A stretch of DNA of 64,000 nt from Bradyrhizobium sp. Ec3.3. Its GTDB lineage: Bacteria; Pseudomonadota; Alphaproteobacteria; Rhizobiales; Xanthobacteraceae. The DNA lies in NCBI RefSeq assembly GCF_000472925.1, contig NZ_AXAS01000002.1, positions 124,001 to 188,000 on the forward strand, written 5' to 3'. The number at the start of each line of letters is the position of its first letter. Within the stretch, counting starts at the first letter, position 1. Position numbers and translations under genes: made by a program. Of the stretch, positions 33,562-44,827 are shown piece after piece. Below the pieces are notes generated by a model. It saw only the letters and a list, made by a program, of their open reading frames with translations, searched no databases and was not told the DNA's origin.

Positions 33562-34047
33562 ATGCGAATGACGAGGATCGTTGCAGTGATCGGCGTATCG
33601 GTCCTGCTATGCACGTTCACCCTGCCCGCGCGCGCGGAGACCTTCAGGGTCGGCCGGCTCCTCTGTTTCAGCAATCCGCGCGTCGGGCTGGTGCTCGGAT
33701 CAGCGCAGACGCTGCGTTGCGTGTTCTACACGGGAAATCCGCCGCGGCAGTACATCTATGAAGGACGGATCCGGCGCATTGGCCTTGATATCGGCGTGAC
33801 CAGCGCAGGCACCCTGTCCTGGGCGGTGCTCTCCAAGAACTCGCGCATCGGTCCCGCCACCTTGCGCGGAAACTATGTGGGCGCGAGTGGTAATTTCGCA
33901 CTAGGGCCAGGCCTCGGCGCCAATGTCCTGATCGGCGGCTCGCGGCGCAGCGTGATGCTGCAGCCGCTCTCCATCGAGCGATCGATCGGACTCAATCTCG
34001 CAGCCGGCGTCACCAATCTGTCACTGGGGCCGAGGGGACGGCGATAG
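33562..34047 (+). CDS. DUF992 exported protein
   Basis: 161 residues with GGAGG six bases ahead of ATG 33562. Signal peptide MRMTRIVAVIGVSVLLCTFTLP ends near ARAE. The mature part reads VGRLLCFSNPRVGLVLGSAQTLRCVF, then IYEGRIRRIGLDIG and LRGNYVGASG, the pattern of DUF992 proteins, which have two conserved Cys and a predicted beta-rich periplasmic fold. Function unknown. It directly follows the coupled membrane-protein pair and may be the last gene of that transcript. Confidence 0.85.
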   Translation: MRMTRIVAVIGVSVLLCTFTLPARAETFRVGRLLCFSNPRVGLVLGSAQTLRCVFYTGNPPRQYIYEGRIRRIGLDIGVTSAGTLSWAVLSKNSRIGPATLRGNYVGASGNFALGPGLGANVLIGGSRRSVMLQPLSIERSIGLNLAAGVTNLSLGPRGRR

Positions 34048-34205
34048 CAATTCACCGGCGTCTCTCGCGCGATCGCAGCGCCGCCATTCATGCAAATGGG
34101 AATATTCCCGCTCCACTGCTCAGGGTTTCGTCGGATGTCGGCGCTGCGGGTTCCAAGCTAGCATTCAGGCGTGTCGATCGAGCCATTGCCGATGAGGAGC
34201 ATGGC

Positions 34206-34763
34206 ATGACAGCCTATGACAGCCGAACCGAGATCGAGGCTCTCGTTCCGCCCCCATTCTGGGTCTGCGCGCTCCTGGGCATCGTGCTGATCGCCGCCGG
34301 TCTCTTTGCTCTCGGCGACGTCGTGTTCGCAACGCTCATCAGCGTCAAGCTGATCGGCGTGATTGCGATCGCGGCCGGCGCGTTCGAGATCATGCACGCC
34401 TTCTGGACCAGAGGATGGGGCGGGTTCCTGTGGCAGGTTCTGCTTGGCGTGCTCTATCTGGGGCTCGGTTTCCTGCTGCTCAGCCAGCCGGTGTCAGGCG
34501 CTCTCATCCTGACCTACTTCCTCGGCGCGATACTGTTCGCCTCGGGCGCCATTCGCTGCGTGCTGAGTTTCGCGCGTTGGCGGCAGAACGGATGGATGAT
34601 GCTCATCTCTGGCGCCTTTGCAACACTCGCAGGTCTCGTGATCCTGCTCGGATTCCCCGAGATCAGCGTCTGGGCCCTTGGATTCCTTTTGGGCGTCGAC
34701 CTGATCTCGCATGGCCTGGCGTGGCTGCTCTATGCGCTGCAGTCCGTGCGGCGGACTGTGTGA
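34206..34763 (+). CDS. HdeD/DUF308-family membrane protein
   Basis: 185 residues with GAGGAG six bases ahead of ATG 34206. About six helices are arranged in three hairpins, with LLGIVLIAAGLFALGDVVFATL, AAGAFEIMHAFWTRGWGGFLWQ and ASGAIRCVLSF marking the three DUF308 repeats. HdeD proteins are linked to acid resistance at high cell density. A 158-base gap separates it from the DUF992 gene, so it may have its own promoter, and it may begin the transcript that continues into the next small genes. Confidence 0.88.
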   Translation: MTAYDSRTEIEALVPPPFWVCALLGIVLIAAGLFALGDVVFATLISVKLIGVIAIAAGAFEIMHAFWTRGWGGFLWQVLLGVLYLGLGFLLLSQPVSGALILTYFLGAILFASGAIRCVLSFARWRQNGWMMLISGAFATLAGLVILLGFPEISVWALGFLLGVDLISHGLAWLLYALQSVRRTV

Positions 34764-34778
34764 CAGGAAGAGGAGAAG

Positions 34779-35105
34779 ATGATGAACGCTCCCACCCGCC
34801 GTGCTTTCCTCGGCTTTGCCCAGAATGCCGTTGCCGCCGCAGCGATCGGCGCCATCGGCGTTCGCTTGATCGAGGCCGCGGAAGCAATGCCGATCGCTCC
34901 CGATCTCGGGCAGGCGGGGATGCCATCCGATCTCGTGACGCAAGCGCAATGGGGACCGGGACCCGGCTGGGGACCTGGAACTGGCCCCGGTTGGGGACAA
35001 GGCCCCGGCTGGGGGCGACCGCCACCACCGCCGCCGCGGCGCAGGCGCCGCTGGGTCTGCTGGTGGCATCGCGGCCGTCGTCAATGCGGATGGCGGTGGC
35101 GCTAG
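34779..35105 (+). CDS. Small Tat-signal protein with Gly/Pro/Trp- and Arg-rich tail
   Basis: 108 residues from ATG 34779 (GGAAGAGGAG upstream). The N-terminus is a twin-arginine signal, PTRRAFLGFAQNAVAAAAIGAI, with cleavage near AAEA. The mature part has repeats of GPGWG type, then PPPPPP, and ends with Arg- and Trp-dense sequence (RRRRRWVCWW, then CGWRWR). This composition occurs in a group of short Bradyrhizobium exported proteins without known role. Tight linkage to the HdeD gene (15 bases) suggests envelope stress. Confidence 0.75.
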   Translation: MMNAPTRRAFLGFAQNAVAAAAIGAIGVRLIEAAEAMPIAPDLGQAGMPSDLVTQAQWGPGPGWGPGTGPGWGQGPGWGRPPPPPPRRRRRWVCWWHRGRRQCGWRWR

Positions 35106-35190
35106 GAGCTGTCGCAAACCGACGCGGTCCATCGGCAGCAGGTTTGTCGTGAAGACAATTCAGGCTCTCAACCAGACGATGGAGGACACC

Positions 35191-35430
35191 ATGCACACGA
35201 AGAACCAATGGCTCCTTGCGGCCGTGCTGGCTGTCCTTCTCGTCGTGGCCACCTGGTACTGCGTAGCGGTGTGGCAGGCGACGCCCATGCCGCTCTACGG
35301 CAACATCATCCTGGCAGTCGCCGCGATCTTCATACTGGTCTCGGGCTGCGGCCTTATCGCGCTGATGTTCTACAGCCGTCGCAAGGGCTACGACGAGCCT
35401 GCTCGCAGCAACCGCACGCCGCGGGAATGA
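35191..35430 (+). CDS. Small two-helix membrane protein
   Basis: 79 residues from ATG 35191, where GGAGG sits five bases upstream; an in-frame GTG at 35149 has no good site. Two hydrophobic helices (WLLAAVLAVLLVVATWYCVAVW and IILAVAAIFILVSGCGLIALMFY) are followed by a short charged tail (SRRKGYDEPARSN). No family recognised. It ends 46 bases before the RND adaptor gene and may be read with it. Confidence 0.7.
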   Translation: MHTKNQWLLAAVLAVLLVVATWYCVAVWQATPMPLYGNIILAVAAIFILVSGCGLIALMFYSRRKGYDEPARSNRTPRE

Positions 35431-35476
35431 GTGAGGCCTGCGCCACTGATTTCAGGGCCGGGGCAAGGAGCGGACG

Positions 35477-36697
35477 ATGGACCTTGCACAAGCCTCGGTC
35501 AGACTGCTGATGGCAAGCCTCGTGACGATCATCACCGGCGGGACAGCCTTGACACAGCCTGCTCCCGCCGGTCCTCCCGCGGTCGGTGTCGTGGAAGCGG
35601 CCAAGCGGCCGATCACCGAGACCAGCGAATTCATCGGGCGGATCGAAGCGATCAATCGCGTCAACGTCGTCGCACGCGTCACCGCGTTTCTGGAAAAGCG
35701 GTTGTTCGTGGAAGGCGCGGAAATCAAGTCCGGAGATCAGCTCTATCATCTCGAACGCGGCCCCTTCGAAGCCGACCTCGAGTCAAAGCAGGCACAGGTG
35801 GCGCAGCTCCAGGCGACGCTCGAAAACGCCAAATTGACCACCGAACGCGCACGCACGCTGCTCGGCGGACCGGCCGGACAACAATCGACCTACGATGCCG
35901 CTATTGCGAACCAGCGCAGCCTGGAAGCACAGGTACAGGCTGCTCAGTCACAGGTCGATGCATCACGGATCAATCTCGACTACACCGTGATCAGCGCAGC
36001 GATCGACGGCAAGATCGGACGCACGTCAGTCACCGAGGGCAACGTCGTCAGTCCGAGTTCGGGCGTTCTGACCACCATCGTCAGCCAGGACCCGATGTAC
36101 GTCACCTTCCCCGTGCCGCTTCGCCAGGGGCTGGAATTGCGCGAACGGTATGGTCCGAAAGGCGGCCTGGAAGCCGTGGTGATCAGGTTGCGGCTCCCCG
36201 ACGGCCGCATGTATGGCCAGGCTGGCAAGCTGAATTTCGTCGACAACACCATCGCGCAAAACACCGACACGGTCACCGTGCGCGGCGAAATCGCCAACCC
36301 GATCCTGCGGGCGCCTTCGGCCGCGGGCGTGACCGTCCACGAACTGACCGACGGCGAATTCGTCACCGTGGTGCTCGAAGGCGTCGAGCCCGTCGAGGTG
36401 CTGGCGATCCCCCGCTCCGCCGTGCTCTCGGACCAGCAGGGTGATTATGTCCTCACCGTCGGTGGCGACAACAAGGCCGAGCAGCACCGCGTCAAGCTCG
36501 GACAATCGACGCCAACCATCGCCGCCGTGATCAGCGGGCTCACCGCCGGCGACAAGGTCATTGTCGAGGGCTTGCAGCGGGCCCGCCCCGGCCAGGTCGT
36601 CGTGCCCGGTCCGGCAAGCCCGCTGATCCTGTCGAGCATGAACGCTGCCACAAGCGACACTGGCACTTCTGGCGAAGCTGTGGGCACCAAGCGATGA
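35477..36697 (+). CDS. RND efflux periplasmic adaptor subunit
   Basis: 406 residues with AAGGAG six bases upstream of ATG 35477. An N-terminal hydrophobic signal is followed by the membrane-fusion layout: [23 protein letters not shown] lead-in, lipoyl half-motifs ([26 protein letters not shown]), a coiled-coil hairpin around residues 95-155, the second lipoyl half ([13 protein letters not shown]), a beta-barrel domain, and the membrane-proximal domain. Unlike MexA it has no obvious lipobox Cys. It overlaps the pump gene by four bases (ATGA) and links that pump to an outer-membrane channel encoded elsewhere. Confidence 0.92.
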   Translation: MDLAQASVRLLMASLVTIITGGTALTQPAPAGPPAVGVVEAAKRPITETSEFIGRIEAINRVNVVARVTAFLEKRLFVEGAEIKSGDQLYHLERGPFEADLESKQAQVAQLQATLENAKLTTERARTLLGGPAGQQSTYDAAIANQRSLEAQVQAAQSQVDASRINLDYTVISAAIDGKIGRTSVTEGNVVSPSSGVLTTIVSQDPMYVTFPVPLRQGLELRERYGPKGGLEAVVIRLRLPDGRMYGQAGKLNFVDNTIAQNTDTVTVRGEIANPILRAPSAAGVTVHELTDGEFVTVVLEGVEPVEVLAIPRSAVLSDQQGDYVLTVGGDNKAEQHRVKLGQSTPTIAAVISGLTAGDKVIVEGLQRARPGQVVVPGPASPLILSSMNAATSDTGTSGEAVGTKR

Positions 36698-39600
36698 TGT
36701 CAGCGGTTTTCATCGATCGCCCGCGACTGGCGATGGTGATCGCATTCATCATCACCATCGCCGGTGCACTCGCGGTGATGCAGATCCCGGTGGCGCAGTT
36801 TCCGGACATCGTGCCGCCGCAGGTCTCGGTCTCCGCCACCTTCCCCGGCGCATCCGCGGAGGTGGTCGAAGGCAGCGTCGCCCAGCCACTGGAGGCGCAG
36901 GTCATCGGCGTGGACCGCGCCCTCTATATGAAATCGACCAGTGCCAATGACGGCACCTATACGCTTACCGTTTCTTTCGCTCTCGGCACCAACCCCGACA
37001 TCAATACGGTCAACGTCAACAATCGCGTCCAGAGCGCACTGTCGCAACTGCCGACGGAGGTCCAGCAACAGGGCGTCACGGTGCGCAAGCGGTCCTCGGC
37101 GATCCTGCAATTCCTGGTGCTCTACAGCGCCGACGGGCAGCAGGATCCGCTTTTCATCACCAACTACGCCATCATCAACGTGCTCGATGCCCTCGCCAGC
37201 ACGCCCGGGGTCGGCCAGACCAATCTGTTCGCCAAAATGAACTACTCGATGCGGATCTGGTTCGATACGCAGCGGCTGACCAGCCTCAATCTGACTCCGT
37301 CGGACGTCATTGCCGCGATCCGTGCGCAAAGCGTCCAGGCACCGGTCGGCCGCATCGGCGCGCGGCCGATCAGCGATGACCAGCAATTCCAGTTCAATGT
37401 TCAGACCCTCGGCCGGCTCGCCACCACCGATCAATTCGCCAACATCGTGCTGCGCGCCAATCCGGACGGCTCCTCGCTCCTGGTGAAGGACGTCGCCCGG
37501 GTCGAGATGGGCGCGCAAAATCTCGACAGCGAAGCGCGGATCGATGGACGCTCTGCCGTGCCGATCGCGATCTATCTCGCACCGGGCGCCAATGCCGTGA
37601 CGACAGCGAAGGCGATCGCAGCCACGATGCAACGTCTGTCCAAGCGCTTCCCGACCGGGCTCAGCTACCTCGTACAATACGACTCCACGAGCTTCGTGTG
37701 GGATACGATCACCGAAGTCCTGCGGACGCTTGCCGAGGCCTTCGTTCTGGTCGTGATCGTGGTCTACCTCTTCCTTGGCAATCTCCGCGCTACCGTGATC
37801 CCGGCCGTGGCCGTTCCCGTAAGCCTGATCGGTACTTTCGCAGTGCTGCTGGTGGCCGGCTATTCGGCCAACACCGTGTCATTGCTCGCGATGGTGCTCG
37901 CCATCGGCATCGTCGTCGACGACGCGATCGTGGTGGTCGAGAACGTGGAACGCGTGATGGAGGAAGAGCCGGCGCTGTCCGCCGTCGAGGCCAGCAAGAA
38001 AGCCATGACGCAGATCACGGCGCCGATCATCGCGATCACGCTGGTGCTGCTCTCCGTCTTCGTGCCGATTGCGTTCATTCCGGGCATTTCCGGCACGCTG
38101 TTTCGCCAGTTCGCGGTCACGATCAGCGCCGCGATGATCATTTCGGCATTGAACGCGCTGACATTGTCGCCGGCGCTCTGCGCGCTTTTCCTGCGTCACA
38201 CCGGGCCCAGGCGCGGCATCATCGGGCGCGTGCTTGGCGGGATCGACTGGCTGCGTGACCGCTACAGCAGCGGCGTGCGCCGACTGTTGCGTGTGGCTGT
38301 ACTCTCCCTCCTATTCGCTGCCGTCTTCGCCGCCGGGATCTTCGGCATGTCGCTGATCACGCCGACGGGATTCCTCCCCGAGGAAGACCAGGGCGCCTTC
38401 TTCACGTCGGTGCAACTCCCCGACGGCGCATCGGTCGCACGCACCAGCGAGGTCACACAAAAGATCGAGGACATCCTGAAGAACATGCCGGCGGTTGATC
38501 ACGTCCTCGCCGTCATCGGCTTCTCACTGCTCGACGGCGCATCCGAGCCGAACAGCGCGCTGGTCGTGACCCGACTCAAGCCTTTTGCCGATCGCAAGGC
38601 GGCGGCCGATTCTGCACAGGCATTGATCGCGCAAACCTTCGCAGCCGGAGCACAGATCCCGCAGGCAAACGTGCTGCCCTTCAACATGCCGCCGATCATC
38701 GGCCTCTCGACCTCCGGCGGGTTCGAATACCAGCTCCAGGCGTTGGAAGGACAGAGCCCCGCGGCGATTTCCAGCGTCACCGGCGCACTGATCAGCGCCG
38801 CCAACGCCGATCCGCGGCTGGCGCGCGTCTTCTCGACCTTCACCGCGACCAATCCTTCGATCTTTCTCGACATCGACCGTCGCAAGGCGCAGGCGCTCGG
38901 CGTCAACGTCAGCGACATCTTTACCGCCTTGCAGGCGACGCTCGGCGGCATCTACGTCAACAACTTCAACCTGTACGGCCGCACCTGGCAGGTCAACGTG
39001 CAGGGCGAGGCGTTCGATCGCGCCGATATCTCCGACATCTGGCGGATCTACTTGCGCAACGACACCGGCCAGATGGTGCCGATACGGTCGCTGGCCGGCA
39101 TCAAGATCGTGACCGGACCGCAGGTGATCACCCGCTACAACAACTATCGCTCGGTGACTGTGAACGGCAGCCCGGCGCCAGGCATCTCGTCCGGCACGGC
39201 GATAGCCGCCATGGCGGAGATCTCGAACACCGTGCTGCCGGCAGGCTACGGTTTCGAATGGACCGGCACGGCCTATCAGGAGCAGCAAGCCGCCGGCCAG
39301 ACCGGCATCGTGCTGATGCTCGCCGTATTGTTTGCCTATCTGTTCCTGGTCGCTCTCTACGAAAGCACGGTGATCCCGATCCCGGTGCTGCTGTCGGTCG
39401 TCGTCGGCGTACTCGGCTCATATGTCGGTATCAAGATCGCCGGCCTCAATCTCGATCTCTATGGCCAGATCGGCCTCGTGGTCCTGATCGCGCTCGCCGC
39501 CAAGAACGGCATCCTGATCGTCGAATTTGCAAAGGAGCAGCGGGAGGCGGGCGTGGCGCTCGCCGATGCCGCGGTTCAGGGGGCGCACATGCGGTTTCGC

Positions 39601-39846
39601 GCGGTCATGATGACATCGGTTGCGTTCATCCTCGGTCTCCTGCCGCTCGTCATCGCAACCGGTGCCGCCGAGCTCAGCCGCCGCGCGGTCGGCACCGCCG
39701 TGTTCGCCGGCATGCTCGCCGCCAGTTCGATCGGGATCTTCATGGTGCCGATGCTCTACGTGACGTTCCAGCGCCTGCGCGAGCGGGCGAAGGCGAAATC
39801 TGGATCAAACACCCACCTGACGCCGCCTGTCGATGAAACGGCCTAG
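36694..39846 (+). CDS. RND (HAE1-type) multidrug efflux pump
   Basis: 1050 residues, the usual length for AcrB/MexB-type pumps. It opens [34 protein letters not shown]. The proton-relay helix is [22 protein letters not shown], the NKxxxS-type segments and the second relay helix with [17 protein letters not shown] are present, and there are two large periplasmic loops. It pumps hydrophobic compounds from periplasm or inner leaflet using the proton gradient. The adaptor precedes it and a HlyD-RbbA-YhhJ set follows after three bases, which is an unusual fusion of two efflux systems in one transcript. No TolC-type gene is present. Confidence 0.95.
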   Translation: MMSAVFIDRPRLAMVIAFIITIAGALAVMQIPVAQFPDIVPPQVSVSATFPGASAEVVEGSVAQPLEAQVIGVDRALYMKSTSANDGTYTLTVSFALGTNPDINTVNVNNRVQSALSQLPTEVQQQGVTVRKRSSAILQFLVLYSADGQQDPLFITNYAIINVLDALASTPGVGQTNLFAKMNYSMRIWFDTQRLTSLNLTPSDVIAAIRAQSVQAPVGRIGARPISDDQQFQFNVQTLGRLATTDQFANIVLRANPDGSSLLVKDVARVEMGAQNLDSEARIDGRSAVPIAIYLAPGANAVTTAKAIAATMQRLSKRFPTGLSYLVQYDSTSFVWDTITEVLRTLAEAFVLVVIVVYLFLGNLRATVIPAVAVPVSLIGTFAVLLVAGYSANTVSLLAMVLAIGIVVDDAIVVVENVERVMEEEPALSAVEASKKAMTQITAPIIAITLVLLSVFVPIAFIPGISGTLFRQFAVTISAAMIISALNALTLSPALCALFLRHTGPRRGIIGRVLGGIDWLRDRYSSGVRRLLRVAVLSLLFAAVFAAGIFGMSLITPTGFLPEEDQGAFFTSVQLPDGASVARTSEVTQKIEDILKNMPAVDHVLAVIGFSLLDGASEPNSALVVTRLKPFADRKAAADSAQALIAQTFAAGAQIPQANVLPFNMPPIIGLSTSGGFEYQLQALEGQSPAAISSVTGALISAANADPRLARVFSTFTATNPSIFLDIDRRKAQALGVNVSDIFTALQATLGGIYVNNFNLYGRTWQVNVQGEAFDRADISDIWRIYLRNDTGQMVPIRSLAGIKIVTGPQVITRYNNYRSVTVNGSPAPGISSGTAIAAMAEISNTVLPAGYGFEWTGTAYQEQQAAGQTGIVLMLAVLFAYLFLVALYESTVIPIPVLLSVVVGVLGSYVGIKIAGLNLDLYGQIGLVVLIALAAKNGILIVEFAKEQREAGVALADAAVQGAHMRFRAVMMTSVAFILGLLPLVIATGAAELSRRAVGTAVFAGMLAASSIGIFMVPMLYVTFQRLRERAKAKSGSNTHLTPPVDETA

Positions 39847-39849
39847 ACT

Positions 39850-40920
39850 ATGACGCGCAATCGAAAACGCTGGCTGATCGCCCTCCTTGTCGTGGCCCTC
39901 GGCGTGGGGGGCTACCTTGCCTGGCAGAAGCTGGGGGGCGACAGCCTTCCGCCCGGCTTTGCCAGCGGCAACGGCCGCATCGAGGCTGTCGAGATCGATA
40001 TCGCAACCAAGACGCCGGGACGCATCAGGGACATCCTCGTGAGAGAGGGTGATCTGGTCTCGGCCGGACAGCCGCTGGCACAAATGGATACTGCCCAACT
40101 TGAGGCGCAGTACCGCCAGGCCCAGGCGCAACTGCGGCGCGCCACGATCGGGATCGACACGGCCAAGAGTCTCGTGACCCAGCGCGAGGCCGAGAAGAAG
40201 ACGGCGACCGCCGTGATTAGCCAGCGCAGCGCGGAGTTCGATGCTGCCGATCGAAGGCTACAGCGTTCCGAAACATTGATTAGGACCAACGCAGTGTCCC
40301 AGCAGGTGCTCGACGACGACCGGGCGGCCGCCAACGGCGCGCGCGCAGCTGTGGCCGCGTCGGAGGCCCAACTCGCCGGCTCAGAAGCCGCGATCAGCGC
40401 TGCCGAAGCCCAAGTCGTCGATGCTGAGGCTGCCGTCGAGGCGGCGAAGGCAGCCATCGAGAGTATAAAGGCCGACCTCAACGACTCGACGCTGCGCGCC
40501 CCGCGCGACGGGCGCGTGCAGTTCCGCGTCGCCCAGCCCGGCGAAGTGCTTTCCGCCGGCGGACGCGTGCTCAATCTCGTCGACCTCGGCGACGTCTACA
40601 TGACCTTCTTCCTGCCGACGGCGCAGGCCGGCCGCGTCGCGATCGGCTCGGAGGTCCGCCTCGTGCTCGACGCCGCGCCGCAATGGGTCATTCCGGCCAA
40701 GGCGACGTTCGTCGCCAGCGTTGCTCAGTTCACGCCGAAGACCGTCGAGACCGAGGAGGAGCGCCAGAAGCTGATGTTCCGCGTCCGTGCGCATATCTCG
40801 CCGGACCTGCTGCGAAGAAACATCGAGCAGGTCAAGACAGGCCTGCCCGGCCGCGCCTTCGTCCGGCTCGACCAGAACGCCGAGTGGCCGGCCCAACTGA
40901 CGGAACATCTGGTCAAATGA
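39850..40920 (+). CDS. HlyD-family membrane fusion protein (YhiI-like)
   Basis: 356 residues. A single N-terminal membrane anchor ([18 protein letters not shown]) is followed by [22 protein letters not shown], a long Ala/Gln-rich coiled coil around residues 75-210, and the returning lipoyl strand [24 protein letters not shown]. It starts three bases after the RND pump stop and overlaps the next ABC gene by four bases. Its partners are the following RbbA-like and YhhJ-like proteins, as in E. coli yhiI-rbbA-yhhJ; together they would form an ABC-type exporter. Confidence 0.9.
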   Translation: MTRNRKRWLIALLVVALGVGGYLAWQKLGGDSLPPGFASGNGRIEAVEIDIATKTPGRIRDILVREGDLVSAGQPLAQMDTAQLEAQYRQAQAQLRRATIGIDTAKSLVTQREAEKKTATAVISQRSAEFDAADRRLQRSETLIRTNAVSQQVLDDDRAAANGARAAVAASEAQLAGSEAAISAAEAQVVDAEAAVEAAKAAIESIKADLNDSTLRAPRDGRVQFRVAQPGEVLSAGGRVLNLVDLGDVYMTFFLPTAQAGRVAIGSEVRLVLDAAPQWVIPAKATFVASVAQFTPKTVETEEERQKLMFRVRAHISPDLLRRNIEQVKTGLPGRAFVRLDQNAEWPAQLTEHLVK

Positions 40921-43700
40921 ACGTCGCGTCGAACGGCGATCAGTCAGCTTCTTCGGCGCCGGTCATACGCCTGGAAGCGGTCGGGCTGTCCTATGACAGG
41001 ACTCGCGCACTGGACGGCATCACGCTCGACATTCCCGCAGGCCGCATGGTTGGATTGATCGGACCTGACGGTGTCGGCAAATCCAGCCTGCTTTCGCTCA
41101 TCGCCGGGGCTCGCGCGATCCAGGAAGGCCGCGTCCACGTGCTCGGCGGCGACATCGCGGACGCTGCGCACCGGCGGCGGACCTGCCCGCAGATCGCCTA
41201 CATGCCGCAGGGCCTGGGCAAGAACCTCTACCCGACCCTCTCCGTGTTCGAGAATGTCGATTTCTTCGGCCGTCTGTTCGGACACGACCGGCATGAGCGC
41301 GAGGAACGCATACAGCAACTCCTCAAGGACACTGGCCTCGCCCCGTTCATAGACCGGCCCGCAGGTAAGCTGTCGGGCGGCATGAAGCAGAAGCTCGGCC
41401 TCTGCTGCGCGCTGATTCACGATCCCGATCTCCTGATCCTCGACGAGCCGACCACCGGCGTCGATCCGCTCTCGCGCCGGCAGTTCTGGGAGCTGATCGA
41501 GACGATCCGAAAGGATCGTCCCGGCATGAGCGTCATCGTCGCGACCGCCTATATGGAGGAAGCCGCGCGCTTCGACTGGCTCGTTGCGATGAATGACGGG
41601 CGGGTGCTGGCGACCGGCACGCCGGCGGAGCTGCTGCGACAGACCGGCGCCGACAATCTCGATGCCGCCTTCATCGCCCTGCTGCCTCAGGAGCAGCGAC
41701 GGGGTTACAAGGAGGTGGTGATCCCGCCACGCGCGAGCGGGCATGACGACGACATCGCGATCGAGGCCGAGCAACTGACAGTCCGGTTCGGCGACTTCAC
41801 GGCGGTCGACCATGTGAGCTTCCGCATCGCTCGCGGCGAGATCTTTGGCTTCCTCGGCTCGAACGGCTGCGGCAAGACCACGACGATGAAGGTGCTGACC
41901 GGGCTGCTGCCCGCCAGCGAAGGCGAAGCCAGGCTGTTCGGGCACGAAGTCGATCCCAACGACATGGATGTTCGGCGGCGCGTCGGCTACATGTCGCAGG
42001 CCTTTTCGCTCTACTCCGAGCTGACGATCCGCCAGAACCTGCAGCTGCACGCGCGCCTGTTCCGCCTCGCGCCTGACACGATCGACGGACGGGTCCGCCA
42101 GATGGTCGAAGACTTCGACCTCACCGATGTCATCGACGCACTGCCCGACGCGCTGCCGCTCGGTGTGCGCCAGCGCCTGTCGCTTGCGGTCGCCATGATC
42201 CACGCGCCCGACATCCTGATCCTGGACGAGCCGACCTCCGGCGTCGATCCGGTCGCTCGCGATGGCTTCTGGCAGATCCTGTCCGACCTGTCACGGCGCG
42301 ACAATGTCACGATATTCGTGTCCACCCATTTCATGAACGAGGCGGAGCGCTGCGACCGCATCTCGCTGATGCATGCCGGCAAGGTGATGATCAGCGACAC
42401 GCCGGCGGGGATCGCGGAGCGTCGCGGCGGCGGCAACCTGGAGGAAGCCTTCGTCGCCTATCTGACGGACGCGATCGCCGCAACAGACGCGCGTGAGGCG
42501 CGCGCCACGCCGCATGTCACGCCCGAGCCTGCCGCCGCCAAGGCGCACGGCGCCATGCACAACGCCCTAAGCTTCTTCGATCCCCGACGCATGTTTGCCT
42601 ACACGCAGCGGGAGGCGCTCGAGCTCAGGCGCGATCCGATCCGCGCCACGCTGGCGATCCTCGGCAGCCTGATCCTGATGTTCGTGATGGGCTACGGCAT
42701 CAATATGGACGTCGAGAATCTCTCCTTCGCCGTCATGGACCGCGACGACACCACCATCAGCCGCGACTACGTCCTTCAGATCGCGGGGTCCCGCTATTTC
42801 ACCGAGCTCGCGCCGATCACCGACTATGACGACCTCGACCGCCGCATGCGCAGCGGCGAGTTGAGCCTGGCCATCGAAATCCCACCCGGCTTCGGTCGCG
42901 ACGTTGCGCGCGGCAGCGAGGTCCAGATCGGCGCCTGGGTCGACGGCGCGATGCCATCGCGCGCAGAGACCGTACGCAGCTACGTGCAGGCAATGCACGC
43001 GACATGGCTGACGCAGCGGGCCCGGCAGCTCCTGGGCAATGCCGCGACCACCGGCGACTACCAGCTCGAGGTTCGATTCCTCTACAACCCCGATATCAGA
43101 AGCATCGTCGCGATGGCGCCCGCCGTGATCCCGATCCTGCTGCTGATCATCCCGGCGATCCTGGCGACGCTGAGCGTCGTGCGCGAGAAGGAGCTCGGCT
43201 CGATCATCAACTTCTACGTCACGCCGGTCACCCGGATCGAGTTCCTGCTCGGCAAGCAGCTGCCCTATGTCGCGCTCGCCATGCTGAACTTCTTCCTGCT
43301 GACGGCTTTCGCCGTGTTTGCATTCGGCGTTCCCTTCAGGGGCAGCTTCGTGGCCTTCATGGCGGCCGCCCTCCTCTACGTCGTCATCACGACGGCGATG
43401 GGGCTCGTGATCTCCTCCTTCATGACGAGCCAGATTGCGGCGATCTTCGCGACCGCGCTGCTCACCATGATTCCGGCCACGCAATATTCGGGCCTGGTCG
43501 ATCCGGTTTCCTCGCTCCAGGGCGCGGGCGCGATCATCGGGCGGATCTATCCGACGGCCCATTTCGTCACCATCACGCGCGGCACCTTCTCGAAGGGGCT
43601 GGATTTCGGCGACCTGACCGGACCGTTCGTCGCGCTGCTGATCACCATCCCCGTGCTACTCGGGCTCGGCGTGCTGTTCCTGAAGAAACAGGCGAACTAG
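40917..43700 (+). CDS. RbbA-like ABC exporter: two ATPase domains fused to an ABC-2 membrane domain
   Basis: 927 residues from ATG 40917. The first ATPase domain has Walker [10 protein letters not shown] (49-57) and [10 protein letters not shown] with Walker [11 protein letters not shown]. Its H-loop position reads ATAYMEEA and lacks the His. The second has GSNGCGKTT, a weak signature [20 protein letters not shown], and an intact STHFMNEA switch. The C-terminal third is an ABC-2 permease with about six helices ([27 protein letters not shown]). This is the domain order of RbbA/YhiH. The export substrate is not known; the gene is coupled with HlyD and the second permease. Confidence 0.92.
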   Translation: MNVASNGDQSASSAPVIRLEAVGLSYDRTRALDGITLDIPAGRMVGLIGPDGVGKSSLLSLIAGARAIQEGRVHVLGGDIADAAHRRRTCPQIAYMPQGLGKNLYPTLSVFENVDFFGRLFGHDRHEREERIQQLLKDTGLAPFIDRPAGKLSGGMKQKLGLCCALIHDPDLLILDEPTTGVDPLSRRQFWELIETIRKDRPGMSVIVATAYMEEAARFDWLVAMNDGRVLATGTPAELLRQTGADNLDAAFIALLPQEQRRGYKEVVIPPRASGHDDDIAIEAEQLTVRFGDFTAVDHVSFRIARGEIFGFLGSNGCGKTTTMKVLTGLLPASEGEARLFGHEVDPNDMDVRRRVGYMSQAFSLYSELTIRQNLQLHARLFRLAPDTIDGRVRQMVEDFDLTDVIDALPDALPLGVRQRLSLAVAMIHAPDILILDEPTSGVDPVARDGFWQILSDLSRRDNVTIFVSTHFMNEAERCDRISLMHAGKVMISDTPAGIAERRGGGNLEEAFVAYLTDAIAATDAREARATPHVTPEPAAAKAHGAMHNALSFFDPRRMFAYTQREALELRRDPIRATLAILGSLILMFVMGYGINMDVENLSFAVMDRDDTTISRDYVLQIAGSRYFTELAPITDYDDLDRRMRSGELSLAIEIPPGFGRDVARGSEVQIGAWVDGAMPSRAETVRSYVQAMHATWLTQRARQLLGNAATTGDYQLEVRFLYNPDIRSIVAMAPAVIPILLLIIPAILATLSVVREKELGSIINFYVTPVTRIEFLLGKQLPYVALAMLNFFLLTAFAVFAFGVPFRGSFVAFMAAALLYVVITTAMGLVISSFMTSQIAAIFATALLTMIPATQYSGLVDPVSSLQGAGAIIGRIYPTAHFVTITRGTFSKGLDFGDLTGPFVALLITIPVLLGLGVLFLKKQAN

Positions 43701-43702
43701 TC

Positions 43703-44815
43703 ATGCGCGCAGGCAACATCATCCAGCTTGGCGTCAAGGAATTGCGCGGCCTGTTGCGCGATCCGATGATGCTGGGGCTGATCGTTTATGCCTTCACGGT
43801 CTCGATCTATACGTCTTCCAGGGCGCAGCCCGAGACGCTGAACCAGGCGGCGCTGGCCATCGTCGACGAGGACAGGTCGCCGGCCGCCACGCGCATCATC
43901 ACTGCGTTCAGCCCGCCCTATTTCACGGTCCCGCGGCTGATCCCGCAGTCGGAGATGATGTCCCGCATGGACGCCGGGCTCGACACCTTTGCGCTCAACA
44001 TCCCTCCCAACTTCCAGCGTGACCTGCTGGCGCAGAGATCGCCCGCCATCCAGCTCAACGTGGATGCGACGCGCATGTCCCAGGCTTTCACGGGCAGCGG
44101 CTACATCCAGTCCATCGTCAGCGACGAGGTCAGCGAGTTCCTGTCCCGCTACCGTTCGGCCGCGCCGCTGCCGATCGATCTGGCGCTGCGCGCGCGCTTC
44201 AATCCGGAGCTCAACAAAGGCTGGTTCGGCGCCATCAACAACGTCATCTCCTCGGTCACAATGCTCTCGATCATCCTGACCGGCGCGGCGCTGATCCGTG
44301 AGCGCGAGCATGGCACCATCGAGCATCTCCTGGTCATGCCGGTGACGCCGTTCGAAGTGATGGCGAGCAAGATCTGGTCGATGGGGCTCGTCGTTCTCGT
44401 CGCCGCCAGCGTCGCGCTGATCTTCATTGTACAGGGATTGCTCGCGGTCCGGATCGGGGGCTCGGTCCCGCTGTTCCTGTTCGGCATGGCGCTCTACCTC
44501 TTCGCCACCACCAGCATGGGCATCTTCCTCGCCACATCAGCCGGCACCATGCCGCAATTCGGTCTGCTCCTGATGCTGGTGCTGATGCCGCTCCAGATGC
44601 TGTCGGGCGCGACAACGCCAAGAGAGAGCATGCCGCAAATTATCCAGGACATCATGCTCGCCGCGCCGAACACCCATTTCGTCATCCTCGCGCAAGCCGT
44701 CCTGTTCCGTGGCGCGGGGCTGACCGTCGTGTGGCCGCAATTCGCGGCCTTGCTGGCGATCGGCGGGATCCTGTTCTTCGTGTCGCTTCGCCGCTTCCGG
44801 CAATTCCTGCGCTGA
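43703..44815 (+). CDS. ABC-2 type permease (YhhJ-like)
   Basis: 370 residues from ATG 43703, two bases past the RbbA-like stop. The N-terminus carries a membrane segment after LRGLLRDPMMLGLIVYAF, then a large periplasmic loop (SSRAQPETLNQAALAIVDEDRSP), and five C-terminal helices with GAALIREREHGTIEHLLVMPVTPFEVMASK, the typical ABC-2 loop. It completes the HlyD-RbbA-YhhJ set and the whole RND-to-ABC efflux transcript. It converges on the SDR gene with only 12 bases between. Confidence 0.9.
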   Translation: MRAGNIIQLGVKELRGLLRDPMMLGLIVYAFTVSIYTSSRAQPETLNQAALAIVDEDRSPAATRIITAFSPPYFTVPRLIPQSEMMSRMDAGLDTFALNIPPNFQRDLLAQRSPAIQLNVDATRMSQAFTGSGYIQSIVSDEVSEFLSRYRSAAPLPIDLALRARFNPELNKGWFGAINNVISSVTMLSIILTGAALIREREHGTIEHLLVMPVTPFEVMASKIWSMGLVVLVAASVALIFIVQGLLAVRIGGSVPLFLFGMALYLFATTSMGIFLATSAGTMPQFGLLLMLVLMPLQMLSGATTPRESMPQIIQDIMLAAPNTHFVILAQAVLFRGAGLTVVWPQFAALLAIGGILFFVSLRRFRQFLR

Positions 44816-44827
44816 ATGCGCGCCTGC

